A DNA stretch of 64,000 nucleotides from assembly GCF_963678635.1 (NCBI RefSeq), contig NC_087069.1, positions 14,666,660 to 14,730,659 on the forward strand, given 5' to 3'. This DNA is from Symsagittifera roscoffensis (taxonomy: Eukaryota > Xenacoelomorpha > Acoela > Convolutidae). Positions within the stretch are counted from its first letter, which is position 1, and each line of letters begins with the position of its first letter. The position numbers and the translations under genes are program-made. Below are positions 49,590 through 61,093 of the stretch, piece by piece. The notes under the pieces were generated by a model, which was given only the letters and a program-made list of their open reading frames with translations, ran no database searches and was not told where the DNA came from.

Positions 49590-51260
49590 CCCATTGCTAC
49601 CAAGAAAGATAGAAAGAGGATTAGGGCTGCTGGCTGCTTTGATAGGCTGGTTAATTTGAAGAGTGTTGATTTTTATGCTGAAATCTCTAAAAGTGGTCGT
49701 TTCAAAAATAGAGTCTCATTGAATAGCAGAGGTCCAGTTTCTGCTGTTCTCTGCTGATGCTTGTTGGGTTTTTGCTTTTGATCGCATTAATAGTTTCCTG
49801 GAATAAACTCGAGTAATGGTGTTTTGTTAATCTGTGATACTTGAATTGATTGAATGTGCTTGGCGATTGCGGTCTTCTAGTTTTGTGATACTCTCTTCGA
49901 AAATTGTCTTTCTGAGAGCTGTTTTGTTGAAATGGGTTCCAAAGTCGCTTTTGAGTCTGAAACTTCGTAGCTATCTGCGGCTATCAAGAAATGGATTATG
50001 TGGGAGACAGTAAAAATAGGAGAGTAAGAAATTAAACTGGGTCAAAGGATGAACTTGAGTGAAGAAATGGAGGACTACGGGGATGAAATATGCATTAAGA
50101 AATTGAAAAAAAATATTGCAAATTATAATGGATTTCAGAAGGATTTTTAATTATTACATAGGATTTTATTGGATTTTTAAATTGAAAAGTAGTTGATTAT
50201 AATGACAATATAATGGACTTGCAGCAATAATGACTTTTATTGACAACATTTTTGACAACACGTTTTCATTAAGATCATTTTTATCCATAATACTCCGGAG
50301 CGGGAAGCTCTGTCTCTGACGACCAAAAGCAACACAACACCCGTACTGACAAGAAATAGGTTGCAATCAATTTTATATAGATAAGGTAGCAGAAGCTTTA
50401 GAAAAAATGATTGGAATTGATTTAAAATCGATTTAGCTTTAAAAAAATTATAGCTTGAAAATCGATTTAAATAGAGATTATAAACCGATTTAAATAGTTT
50501 TTCGTCAACGTTTTTTGATTTCGTTTTTCTACGGATTTGAGTATTAAAAAAATCGGATTCAAATATTTTTAAACCGATCTATATACCCTTTTTATACCCG
50601 ATAAATTTTGATTTTATACAGATTGTATTCAGATTTTCTGGATAGTGCAAAAAAAAATTTCAAATGATCTTTCTTTTTGATGTTTGGCCTGAAAAAAAAA
50701 ATCATAGGAAGACAAATAATATCTAAATTTTCTCAGCCAAACCTAATTTTTTTTGATATATCATTTTAATGAAATGGTACTTGCATAACAGAATTGAGCT
50801 TAGAACGTTGATAACATAAGCTACTGTTGAAAATTTTTTTGCATATTTGTACTTCTCTTTGCCACAAGAATTCTTAGTTTTGCACAATTTGAATCGGAAT
50901 TTCTTGAGCGCTAAAAATTACGGTATAAAACTCTCCTCGAGTGGCTCTTAATCTCTGTAGCTCTCCTTGAGATTTTCGTGAGTAAAACTAATTTGCTCAA
51001 GCTCCAAAATAAAAAAAAATTTTGTTGGTTTATTGTGATGTTCATTACCTTGCAAAAAGATATTTAAATCCACTTTTTATGCAAAAAAATCGAGTTCTTT
51101 TCTTCAGTAAAAATCCATTCAATCCGTTCTAAACCGATTTACATATCTAATTGGGGTTTCGTAAATCAATTTATATTCAGTAGTATTTGTATAAAAATCA
51201 GTTTAAATCCATTTCAATCTCAAGTTTGTCAGTCCGGTTTGAAGAGTTAGTGGACAGAAG
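49590..51260. other. Intergenic, no supported gene
   Basis: A plus ORF (49533-49757, containing KKDRKRIRAAGCFDRL) and a minus ORF (50166-50366, behind a TTTCTTGTCAG acceptor-like site and a TATATAAAA) are too short and unrecognised to call. From 50390 to 51240 the DNA is rich in ATCGATTTAAAT-type phrases, with weakly inverted ends (GGAATTGATTTAAAA near 50413 against TTTAAATCCATTTCAATC near 51203), perhaps an old foldback element. Confidence 0.4.
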
Positions 51261-51262
51261 TT

Positions 51263-52007
51263 GCCGTGAACCTGTTAAACATTTGGATTCCTAAAGGGAA
51301 TTTAATCTGGATACGTCGCCTGCTGGGATGAGTTGTCCGTGACAAGTTCTTTGCTGAGATACGAAACTGTAATCCACAAATGCCGGATTAGATGAATTTA
51401 GATGAAATCTTTCTTGCACGAAGCTACATTTTCATTATCGTGAGTTGGTTTAGTGCGCCGTGAACCTGTAAAATACTTGGAGTTTTTGGATTCCAAAAGG
51501 GAATTCAATCTGGATAAGTCGCCTGCTGGGATGAGTTGTCCTTGACAAGTTCTTTGCTGAGATACGAAACTACAATCCACAAATGCCGGATTAGATGAAT
51601 TTAGATGAAATCTTTCTTGCACGAAGCTACATTTTCATTATGGTGAGTTGGTTTAGTGCGCCGTGAACCTGTAAAATACTTGGAGTTTTTGGATTCCAAA
51701 AGGGAATTTAATCTGGATACGTCGCCTGCTGGGATGAGTTGTCCTTGACAAGTTCTTTGCTGAGATACGAAACTACAATCCACAAATGCCGGATTAGATG
51801 AATTTAGATGAAATCTTTCTTGCACGAAGCTACATTTTCATTATGGTGAGTTGGTTCAGTGCGCCGTGAACCTGTAAAATACTTGGAGTTTTTGGATTCC
51901 AAAAGGGAATTTAATCTGGATACGTCGCCTGCTGGGATGAGTTGTCCTTGACAAGTTCTTTGCTGAGATACGAAACCATAATCCACAAATGCCGGATTAG
52001 ATGAAAT
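51263..52007 (+). repeat. 203 bp satellite, about 3.7 copies
   Basis: Units start with GCCGTGAACCTGT at 51263, 51457, 51660 and 51863 (spacing 194, 203, 203) and include GTCGCCTGCTGGGATGAGTT and CACAAATGCCGGATTAG. The last unit is interrupted by the MITE at 52010 and its end resumes at 53024. Similar minus-strand ORFs in each unit follow from the repeat. Confidence 0.9.
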
Positions 52008-52009
52008 TA

Positions 52010-53022
52010 CCCGGGTTGACGTCCAAAAAATAAAAATGCTTATCGTAAAATTTCTGCTCTTTCTGTTTCGAATCTTTCTTGAATAAATTTTTTTTTAATT
52101 TTTGAATCTTTCTGCTCAATAAAAACATGATTTTAGTTCTGGTCAAAAAAATTTCTGGTCATAATAATTTCATATATGAAAATTGTATGACAAGCATTTT
52201 GCTATAGAACAATATTTATTCAAAACTATTTTAACGATGTTTCTGGACGATTTTACATGAGTTTTAAAAATGCGTTTTGACTCTTTAAAACATGATTTTA
52301 ATTTTGGTCAAAAAAAATGGTTATCATATGTTTTTCATATATGAAAAATGTATGATATGCTTTTTTTTCATAAGCAAAAACACAAATTTGAGGTGAAAAG
52401 TTTTAAATCCGTTTTATGGTTGCAAACTCGCTTTTGTGCTCAAATATAAGGTTTTGCGGAAAAAAAAAGTTTTGCAATTGAATTTTTGTGTTTATAACGT
52501 AGTCCAGGATGAGTTCTTCGCCCAAATAATCCAAAAATTACAAAAAGAATGTGTTTTTGTTTTGCGAACACGATTATTATTTTTATATTTCTTTTGCTAA
52601 GATAAAAATAAATTAGTAAAAACACAGGCCTTTTTTTCTCAACTACCAAAATTTTCAAACCAAAAATTATCTAGCCAATACAAAAAGTTACATTTTTGGC
52701 ATATTATTCAATGTGAAATTGTAATAATTAATGTACAAAAATCACCAAGTGCACCTTATCTGCGTGGTAACTGCCAGTTACACTCTGGATTTTCCAATGA
52801 CAAAAAGTCCAGAGTTAGTGTTTTGGATGAAACACAAAATTTCAGAAAATAATTTTTTTGGTACTTTCATTAATGGAAAAAATGTTTATCATACAATTTC
52901 ATAGTATGGAGAAAATGTCTATCATAATATTTTATAGTCTGGAAAAAATGCTTATCATGCTTTTTTCATAGTATTTTTTTGGTCTATGAAATAGTATGAT
53001 AAGCATTTTTTGTCAACCCGGG
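52010..53022. mobile_element. 1013 bp MITE with CCCGGGTTGAC ends and TA duplication
   Basis: It starts CCCGGGTTGAC (52010) and ends GTCAACCCGGG (53022), with TA on both sides (52008-52009 and 53023-53024). It sits inside a 203 bp satellite unit: joining the flanks gives back GAATTTAGATGAA-like unit sequence. Inner text (AAAAATGCTTATC, ATGATAAGCATTTTT, CATATATGAAAA) is shared with 17190-17959. TA target duplication is typical of Tc1/mariner-type transposition. There is no transposase inside. Confidence 0.85.
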
Positions 53023-53640
53023 TAGATGAAATTTTTCCTGCACGAAGCTACATTTTCGTTATGGTGAGTTGGTTTAGTGCGCAACTGCGCTTTTTCTCGT
53101 ACCAGGGAAAAACTGTTTATATTCGTGTTCCTCAACAGAAGACAAAATAATGCAACCCCAGCTAGAGCAGTGTATGGAGCCTTTCTAAACAATATACAGT
53201 AGAAAGTCGTTGTTTTTGAGTTGACATTACTGTTGTTGTTCCGATTTTCGATACGAAAGTAACGGAAACGGAATATTTTCATATGCTTTTTTCTTAGTTT
53301 TTTTTTGGTCTATGAAATAGTATGATAAGCATTTTTTTCATAATAAGAAATAGTATGATAAAAAAAATTTGTCAACCCGGGTAGATGAAGTTTTTCCTGC
53401 ACGAAGCTACATTTTCGTTATAGTGAGTTCGTTTAGTGCGCAACTGCGCTTTTTCTCGTACGAGGGGAAAAACTGTTTATGTTCGTGTTCCTCAACAGAA
53501 GACAAAATAATGCAACCTCAGCTAGAGCAGTGTATGGAGCCTTTCTAAACAATATACAGTGGAAAGTCGTTGTTTTCGAGCTGACATTACTGTTGTTGTT
53601 CCGACTTTCGATACGAAAGTAACGTAATATTTGTGCTCGG
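52950..53640 (+). repeat. 359 bp tandem duplication spanning the MITE end
   Basis: The MITE right end, the satellite remnant and about 250 bp of flank (GCAACTGCGCTTTTTCTCG, ACAGAAGACAAAATAATGCA, ACAATATACAGT) occur twice, 359 bp apart (53024 and 53383). The second MITE end is GTCAACCCGGG at 53371-53381. The duplication therefore came after the MITE insertion. Confidence 0.85.
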
Positions 53641-55090
53641 ATTGGGTTTATTTTTCTTCAGACAAATTTCGACTTTTGAACAAGCCACTTTTGACGGACT
53701 TTTTTTATATCATTCGAAAGCTATTGTTGTCCTGAGCCTCAATTTGAAAAGATATTTCACCTGTGATCTTTTTTCGTAAAGTTATGAGGGTTTAAAGATT
53801 GCCATTTTGACCAATTTGGGACAATTAACGCGCGATATACTTCGCGCTATTAACGCGTAAGCGGAGATTAGAAATCGTTCCAAATTGGTTAAAAGAAGCT
53901 TATTTACCATAATTGGTTTGTTGCAAGGAGCGAAATCTATCCTTTTAACTTTGCATGTCGTGTGGGGGGATGATTTTCATAAAAATATTCAAATTTAAGA
54001 AAAAAAAATTTTCATTTTGTTTTGTTACTTTTAATTTTTTAATGTTATTACTGCTCCATAAACCTTAAATGGCAGTCGGAACATTCAGGGCTTCGCCCTG
54101 ATACGAGCAGTCTTGTTTTTTTTCAGATTACATAGATGGTAGCGGAGAGTGATAGCAATAAAAGTAGCGAAATTTGTGTTGCGATTCTGTCCTAATTCAA
54201 TCTTTTTGCTAAAATGTTCGCTGTTTTATGTGTATATCAAAATTTACTGTCGCCGCTCTTTCAATCTGATCGAATAATGTTGAAATGATTCTTCCAAGAC
54301 TACGTTTTAAAGTTTCACATTTTCTCATTAATCATTTGAAAACAAAATGGTCAACAACCCGTTTCGAACTCGATGCGAAATTACTCGAAAAGTTGTAGGT
54401 TTTTCACCCTCTACTCCATTGAAAACAAAGAAATTTCGATGTTTTGCCGAACTGAGACATACATGTCATTCTGCTCAAGGTCGGCTGCGATCTGTTTTTT
54501 GTCTTACCGAAATCTGATTTCCTAACTGGCAAAATGCACGACACTTTTAGACTTCAGAGACTTAGTCTTTCTGTTTGGTTGAGCGTTAGAAATTCTTCAG
54601 AGTATTCCACGTTTGACCTGATTGATAACGCTAGTCTCTGTGATATTACATCCACTCGAGAAATTTCAGCGGGGTCCACTTTGCAAACTGAGCGCTACGA
54701 AAAATAGGCTTGTTTCGCGGGAACCCGTAGAAAGTGTTTGATATTCGGTATTATGGTCAAGTTGCTTCTTTATCCAGTGATACAGGCTATTGCTGCAGGG
54801 TAATTTTTGGGTGGACTGGCACTCGGTTTCCAGATAAAATTCCGTGATTAAAAAGGTTGTAGTCAGTGGAAATTTCCGCAGTTTTCGCTTCTCGGAAAAG
54901 CTAGCGAAGAGTTCGGCAACTTGGCTGTCGTCAGTTCAGTTCTTTACCAGCAAGCTCGTCTCCAAATTTCAATTGGCTTGCAAAAAATTAGTTGTTAATC
55001 TGATCAAGCTATTCAAGCCAGAAATTTTCGATCAATTTCAACTTACGCCACATCGTAAACTATTTGCAAAAATTTTAGGTACTTCCGGCG
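53640..55090. other. Unassigned region, weak coding-like traces
   Basis: No gene is supported. A perfect short hairpin TCAGGGC-TTC-GCCCTGA lies at 54085-54101 and is followed by a T-run; no RNA family is recognised. From 54347 to about 55100 the plus strand shows broken frames of better composition than the flanks (for example 54844-55119), perhaps an eroded gene. Confidence 0.35.
54347..54517 (+). CDS. Short basic ORF, 56 codons, doubtful
   Basis: It starts AAAATGG and reads MVNNPFRTRCEITRKVVGFS with a Lys/Arg/Cys-rich remainder, ending TGA. No family, promoter or splice site supports it. It may be part of the eroded coding-like region that follows. Confidence 0.18.
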   Translation: MVNNPFRTRCEITRKVVGFSPSTPLKTKKFRCFAELRHTCHSAQGRLRSVFCLTEI

Positions 55091-56520
55091 AAGAAAAAAA
55101 TTTCACGTTAAATCAATAAGCAATTCGGATGGCAAAAATTTAGCTTTTTCTGCTGAATACTTTCAAGCGACGAATTTTTGAAAAATTTCGCAAAAACTTA
55201 AGCAGTTTTTGAAGGCAAATTTTTCAAGCTATTGAAAATTTTAAAGTTATTTCATGAAGCAAATCATATGGCGATATTTTAAAGTTTTTCTGTTGAAACA
55301 AGTAAAAAAAAATGAAACTTATAACTTCTATCTTAGACAGAACCAGTGGGCAAAAAAAATAGCTTATTTTGATCAAGCTTAATATTTCAAGTTACTATTT
55401 CAAGTTATTTCATAGAACGAGCTGATTGGCAAAAATCATATTTTTCTTTGCAAGCTAATAAGCAAAAAACTTTGAAAGATTGCAACTTATTCTATACAGC
55501 CAATCAATCCCAGGAAAATCTAACTTTTCGTAAGATAGCTATTCGAGCTATGAAGCCTTGAATTATTTCAAATTTTTTTTATCAAAGAGAATCGAAAACA
55601 AATTTTTTAAGTTTTCTAATTGCAGCGATTCAAATTATTTCTAGTTATTTCTTATATCGAACTGGTATGAGTTAAAACTAAGTTTTGCCATGCAAGCTGT
55701 TCAGCGAATATCTTTGAAAAGTTTCAGATATTATTCATGAAGCGAATCTTTCCGCTCAAAAAATCAAGTATTTCTCAAGCAAGATATTCATGCAAAAAAT
55801 ATATGAAAACTTTTTAAGTTGTTCTATAGAGCGAATCAGTGGGAGAAAGGTTAAAAACTTTTAAGTAAGCTGTTCATATTATAAACTTTGAAACTTTTCC
55901 AAGTGATTTTGTTAAGTTAACCGGATAGCGATAAGTTCAAGTTTTTCTATTGCAACCATTCAATCGATAAAATTTTAAAATCTTTCAAAGTATTTCATAG
56001 GCCAAATCAAATTTCCAAAGCCTCAATTGTTTCTAAGCAAGCTATTCAAGCTACGAATTTTTTTTTAAAAAAAACAAAGCGCATCGGATAGTCAAAGGTT
56101 AAAATTTTTCTATTGAAGTTATTCAAGAGATGCAGCTTTAAAATACTTTCAAGTTATTTCATGAAGGAAGTTGGATAGCTAAAAATTCAAATGTTTATAT
56201 TGGAGCCATTCAAGCAATGAAACTTTGAAATATCCTGCGTTCGCGAAATATGGAATCGGTTCGCGAAAAAAAATCAAGTTTTTCTAAGCAAGATATTCAA
56301 GCTACGAAACTATGAAAAACTTCAAGCTGTCTCATAGGCGAATCGGTTTGCAAAAAGTTTAAGTTTCTCTAGAAGGCTATTCAACCTAAGCAACTTTGAA
56401 ATATTTCAAGTTTTTTAATACAATGATTCGGTTTGCAAAACCAAGATATTTTCTTCAGCAAATTATTCAAGCTATGAAATATTTAAATATTTCAAGTTGT
56501 ATCAGTACTCAAATCCTTTT
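55090..56520 (+). repeat. Degenerate repeat of about 90 bp, many copies
   Basis: The theme GCAAGCTATTCAAGCTACGA, then AACTTTGAAA-ATTTCAAGTTATTTCAT, then GCGAATCGG-TTGGCAAAAA and TTTTTCTA recurs roughly every 85-95 bp (for example near 55540, 55690, 55780, 55940, 56035, 56285, 56375 and 56460). Copies differ strongly, so the array is old. Confidence 0.65.
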
Positions 56521-56698
56521 GCTATAATTTTGTTTTACTAAGCAGGGAAGTTGATGTTTCTAGTTGATTCGTTCAGACTGAACTGAATCGTTAAACACAA
56601 AATTTTAGACAAAAATGGATAGGTACTGTCTAACCTTGAAATTGAATCGAGTTCATCTCGCTCTGATTTTTGCTCTGTGTTATTATTAAACGTCTATA

Positions 56699-57210
56699 CA
56701 GTGCTGATTTAAATTATCCGGACAAAACGAACAAAACTTGAATTTTCAAACGCGTTTTTCTCAATTTGGGTTAAGATTCGACAAAAAGTGATGGGAACAA
56801 AAGTTGTTTAGAATTTCACCAGAATTGATATGGTTGCATTTTTTCTCCGAAATTCTCAACAAAAATTTTTTCACAAAAAATGGGTCATTTTGGCTTTTTT
56901 CGATTAATCAAGAATTACGCAGAAACTATTTTGTTAATTGATAAAAAATTAAATCACAGGAAGCCTCTTACACAGTTCAACAAAATTTAAGAAGGGTTAA
57001 ATCTCCAAAAAATTGCGAAAATAATTTTAAAAAATTTTTTATACAGAGATTCTGGGTTTTATATAGTAAAAATCACATTTATTGATTATCAAGAGAAATA
57101 TTTTTCTCTTATACTGGTTTTTGAACATTTAACCCTTCTTAAACTTTGTTGAACTGCGTAGGACGCTTCCTGTGATATAATTTTCTCATCAATAACTTTA
57201 TCAATCCATA
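56699..57210. mobile_element. Tc1-like foldback MITE, right arm truncated
   Basis: It starts CAGTGCTGATTTAAATTATC directly after TA (56697-56698), the Tc1-type terminus. Its inner arms (CACAGGAAGCCTCTTACACAG near 56960 against CTGCGTAGGACGCTTCCTGTG near 57155) are inverted. The left arm matches the complete copy at 60096-60840. The outer right arm is missing after about 57210. Confidence 0.7.
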
Positions 57211-58229
57211 AAATTTAAAAGCAATCTCGATTAGAAGTCAATAAAATGCATTATAATCCTATTATTTTTTGTATGAAGGAAATCCATTATAATTAATTAT
57301 AATCGATTAAAATCCATTAAGAATGGGTTATACACAGAATATTCTTTATATCGGCATAATCCATTATAATCGATTAAAATTGATAATACTGGATTTTTTA
57401 AGAGGTTGTTGGTGACTTTTGCATAAATGGAATAACCCCCACCCCCACCTACTTGGGTGTACTTTTAGCCCCCTCCCCCCTGTTAAGGCCACCACCACCG
57501 TTTTCGGGGGGTGGTTGCAGGTAACTGGACTGTTTGTACACCAAAGCAGAGGGTTTAGACGGGGGAAACTTTTTTTGAGTTTTTTGGGTTCGGGATGAAC
57601 ACGAATGTTCGGATTCGAAATTTGGAGAACGTTTGCAAATGTTTTAAGAGTTTAGTTAGCTATAAGCAATTTATCGCAGAAAACAATCAGTTTTCATCGA
57701 TTTTTGTGGCCTAAAAAATTTGGTTATATTGTCAAATATCGAAATTTTTAAACACCGAAAATAATCGAACATAATCCCCTAAAAATCCATTCTCATGGTT
57801 GAATGGGTCATGAAAATCGATTATATGGGTTGAGTTCTTTCACCGATATAATTCATTATAAACGATTATTTCCCATTAAACTCAAGCGCTGGATAAACTG
57901 GCAGAAGCCGATACCGGAATCAAATCCTTGAACTAATCATTTGACTGCAAAATGAAAAGCAACTTTTATTCTTTGGGTCATAAAGTCGAACACACTGGGG
58001 CCATATATATCTAAATTTCCTAGTACTTTCACTCAAGGTTTTTGTTCCCGTCCGTAAATTAACTTCAGCCCACAAAAGTCTTCGGAATTAAATTCGCTGA
58101 GTTGTCTTATTTTGTGAGACTGATATCTCAGAACTAAGATTATTCAGTTTTGCTCTAAATTGATAAAACAATAAAAGTAAAACAATGAAAACAATTAATT
58201 TGGATGAGATGGAGGGATAGACATCTTAC
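57211..58229. other. Repeats and C-rich tract; 3' part of the TRPM gene not resolved
   Basis: CATTATAATCGATTAAAAT-type phrases recur at 57250-57395 and 57785-57870. A C-rich stretch (57437-57490) and a hairpin CCACCACCACCG against GGGGGGTGGT follow. Minus-strand exons completing the channel gene could lie here, but no frame and splice set joined convincingly. Confidence 0.4.
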
Positions 58230-58297
58230 ATAAGGATTTGTGGACCATATTAATTGTTTCCTCCCTTGAGTTAACTTGTTGTAACGAACTGGCTCCA
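58230..58297 (-). CDS. Candidate 3' exon of the TRPM-like gene
   Basis: The minus strand has a strong acceptor (T-run then ACAG, ending 58298), a 68-base open stretch reading EPVRYNKLTQGRKQLIWSTN and PY, and a GTAAGA donor at 58229. Entry needs a codon completed by two bases, while the preceding known exon (59647-60016) ends between codons, so either another small exon lies between or this is a false hit. The basic, Trp-containing text is compatible with a TRPM tail but not diagnostic. Confidence 0.35.
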
Positions 58298-58406
58298 CTG
58301 TAAAAAAAAGTTGAACAGTTGAGCTTTTACGAAATTTTTACCTCGTGCGAATTGGCTACACATTGTAATTCAGATTCGTTTTATAAAAACTTGGAAGAAG
58401 TTTTCC

Positions 58407-58458
58407 AGTGCCAACAAAATCACAAACTTGAAACAAAGTTTGTGATTTTGTAGGCACT
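58407..58458. repeat. 52 nt near-perfect hairpin
   Basis: AGTGCC-A-ACAAAATCACAAACTT pairs with AAGTTTGTGATTTTGT-A-GGCACT around a 5-6 base loop, with one A:A mismatch. Weaker pairing extends outward to about 58370 and 58500 (AGATTCG and TATAAAAA on each side). It may be a small foldback element or a source of small RNA; it lies in the presumed last intron of the channel gene. Confidence 0.7.
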
Positions 58459-59646
58459 AGAATAAATTTCAAATTTTTATGATACGAATCCGAATCTTGT
58501 TTTGGGGTGACTTACTATGAACCCGTCCGTGAACTAGCACGTAAAATAACTCTTTTGTCCGCTTATCTCATCTTTTTTCATTTATCCGTCAATCATCGAT
58601 ATTTTCTAAATTTTTGAAATCTTTAGTCGTGAAACATTGAAAATTTTGCAAAACCTTTTTGGCCAAAAATTGATGATTGCTAGTTCATTTTTTTTAATTC
58701 GTAGGCGATTTATTTGGTGACATGAGTTACTTCATCTCTTTTACTAAAAATTGATTTAGGACTGATGATCATCAGAAAATTTTGAAAAATTTTTACTCTG
58801 ATTTTTATTCTGATGATTACTAAAACTTAATTTCAATGATTGCTTATAATTTTATTGTGCAATTTCATTTTTTATTTTTATTTGATTTTGATATAAACAA
58901 AAAATAACCTGATTTTTAATTGTTTTAAAATTGAGTTTGAAAACCGAGAATTTCTTAGAAATTTTTCAATTTTTTTCTTTTTTTTTCAGTAAATTTTTTA
59001 TTAACATTTATTAAGAAGGCCAAAAGTGTTTTTGAAATGAGCCCAACCAAATAAATTGTTTTAAATCACGTTTTTGTCTAGGAATTTTGTATTTTTGAGA
59101 TTTTATACAAAATAATGCTGTTCTGATTTTTTTCTGATTCAATTTCTGGTCATAGAAATAGCCGAACAATATCGCTGATTTTTTTATCAGAACCAAACTT
59201 CAAAAATTCAAAACAGCAGAATAAACCAATTACTCTAACAGTACTGATTCAGTACTGTTTCAGAACTGCGAACTTTTCTCTGATTCAATTCTGGTCAGAG
59301 ATAAACTACTACTTGCCAGAAACTAATACAGAAGTGACATTTTACTAATACATTTCTGAAGAAGTACTGATTTTCTCGGAATGTCTGTCAGTGAAATTTT
59401 TGTAGAAACTAATACATTGTTTTTTTTTCCGTATCGTTTTATGGGCTTCATCGGATTTCAAAAAAAAAATTGGTCTCGCAAAATTTTTTATGGATTCAGT
59501 TTCTCAATTAGGTACTTTTTCAAAAACTTCCTACACGCAACCGGCTCAGAAAGAAAAAAAAACTGAGTTCTACTTCAAAACTTTATACAGCAAAAATGAC
59601 ATCAATCATAACTTTCTGCTATCATACTTGTTTTTTCTAAACTTAC

Positions 59647-60016
59647 AAACCGGTTATCTAATTGTCTTTCGACAGCTTCAAAAACTATTTTCAAATCGGC
59701 TAATCTGCCTTGTTGCTCGTCGATACTCCTCAAAGCATAACTAACAATTGCGTCATTATCAAGTCTTTTTTCAATCCTTGACAACATTTTGCTCGAACTA
59801 TGATTTTCAAAGTATTGCATAATCTGGACCTCTTCTAGCCGAAAATTAGAACTTCGTTTCTGGTTGCTCAGGATATCAGATGAATTGATCCTGCTGGTTA
59901 AATTAACAAGGATGCTGTAGCTTAGTTCGAACAGCATCAATGGAACTGGTAGTGTTGTTTTGGACGAGTATTCTCTTATCAGCATCAAAAACTCCGTTTT
60001 GAATTCGCGGTCAGAA
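59647..60016 (-). CDS. TRPM-like channel, TRP-domain and coiled-coil exon
   Basis: This exon begins after TTTGTTTCAG (ending 60017) and ends before GTAAGT (59646-59641): 370 bases, a one-base completion plus 123 codons, no stop. It reads SDREFKTEFLMLIREY, then LPVPLMLFELSYSIL, a linker, and a heptad-like SIDEQQGRLADLKIVFEAVE. This matches the TRPM order after S6: SD-x-x-(W/F)K-x-(Q/E)-(R/F) TRP segment, LP-x-P preceding a hydrophobic helix, then the coiled coil that tetramerises the channel. Its phase fits the pore exon exactly. The family call is firm; the paralogue is not. It is unlike gon-2/gtl-type sequences as I know them and may be nearer the divergent ced-11 group. Confidence 0.72.
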
Positions 60017-60095
60017 CTGAAACAAAGTCAACTTTTGTTTCCGACAGAAGTTTATTTTTTGGGTGGAAAAAGACAATCGCACGTGGTTTTCGATA

Positions 60096-60840
60096 AACTG
60101 CTGGTTTATATTATCGGACAAAACGACCAAAAATTAAAATTTCAAATGCGTGTTTTTCAATTTGGGTTAAAATAATACAAAAAGTGAAGTGAACCAAAAG
60201 ATTTTTTCAACAGAATTTATATTGTTCTATTTTGATCCCAAAATTTTCAACCAAAATTTAACCCAAATACGGATCAGATCATTTTGGTATTTTTTTCAAA
60301 CAATGAAGAATTTTGCTAAAACTACCCTTTTATTTGATTAGAAACGTACTTCAAAAGATTCCTCTCACACAGCCCAACAAAGTTCAAGAGAGTAAAACTT
60401 TCAAAAACTTGCGTGAAGCGTCTGAAATTAGTTGTAAGCCAAAAATTTGATTTAAATGTAGTAAAAATGAAAAATGTTTTTTTTTGTGGCTATCAACCAA
60501 AATTACATTCTCTTATACAGATTTTTGGGAACTTTGTTTTTTCTAAAATTTTGTTGGGCTGTGTAGGAGGTTTTTTTATATAACCTTCTCATCAAATAAT
60601 TCTGTAGTTTCATCCTAATTCTTGATTATTAAAAAAAAGGCAAAATGACTCGATTTTGCGGTACGGTAAAATTTTGACAACAAAGTTCAAAGGAGGAAAA
60701 TTAAACGAAATTAATTCTGCTGAAAATCTAAGTAACTTTTGTTTTCTTCACTTTTTGTCTTATTTGAGCCCAATTTGAGAAAAACGCTTTTGAAATTTCG
60801 ATTTTTGTTCGTGTTGACCGAATAATTTAAGTGAGCACTG
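60096..60840. mobile_element. Tc1-like foldback MITE, 745 bp, complete
   Basis: It is flanked by TA on both sides (60094-60095 and 60841-60842). The right end reads AGCACTG outward, that is CAGTGCT inward; the left end is the diverged AACTGCTG. Long arms are inverted throughout: AAAATTTCAAATGCGTGTTT near 60137 against AAAACGCTTTTGAAATTT near 60780, and CACAGCCCAACAAAG near 60368 against TTTTGTTGGGCTGTG near 60550. It lies wholly in the intron between the two TRPM-like exons, and has no transposase. Confidence 0.82.
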
Positions 60841-61093
60841 TAGTTCCTTTATGTTAGTTACTTTACGTACTCAGTTTTTCACAACAATTTTCTGGTGACA
60901 TATTACATATTATAAATTTCAGTTTATCAGTATAATCACTTTCAAATGTGTTTTGTCCGGTGAGTATTTTTCCGGCATCTAAAATGGTTTGACTGCAAAT
61001 GACTGTATTTTAATTTGGTACAAAAGACAACCTTGAAAATATTTAATCGGTTAACAAAGAGATATAGATTCAGCTTTGATTAAGAGTACTTAC

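Noticed and set aside
51398-51986. Three similar minus-strand ORFs as a gene cluster
   Set aside because: They lie in successive 203 bp satellite units and the open frames follow from the repeat.
54085-54101. Hairpin plus T-run as an RNA gene terminator
   Set aside because: No tRNA, snRNA or SL RNA features lie upstream.
57960-58200. Extra minus-strand TRPM exons (for example the EFNSEDFCGLK frame)
   Set aside because: Phases and splice sites do not join with neighbouring exons.
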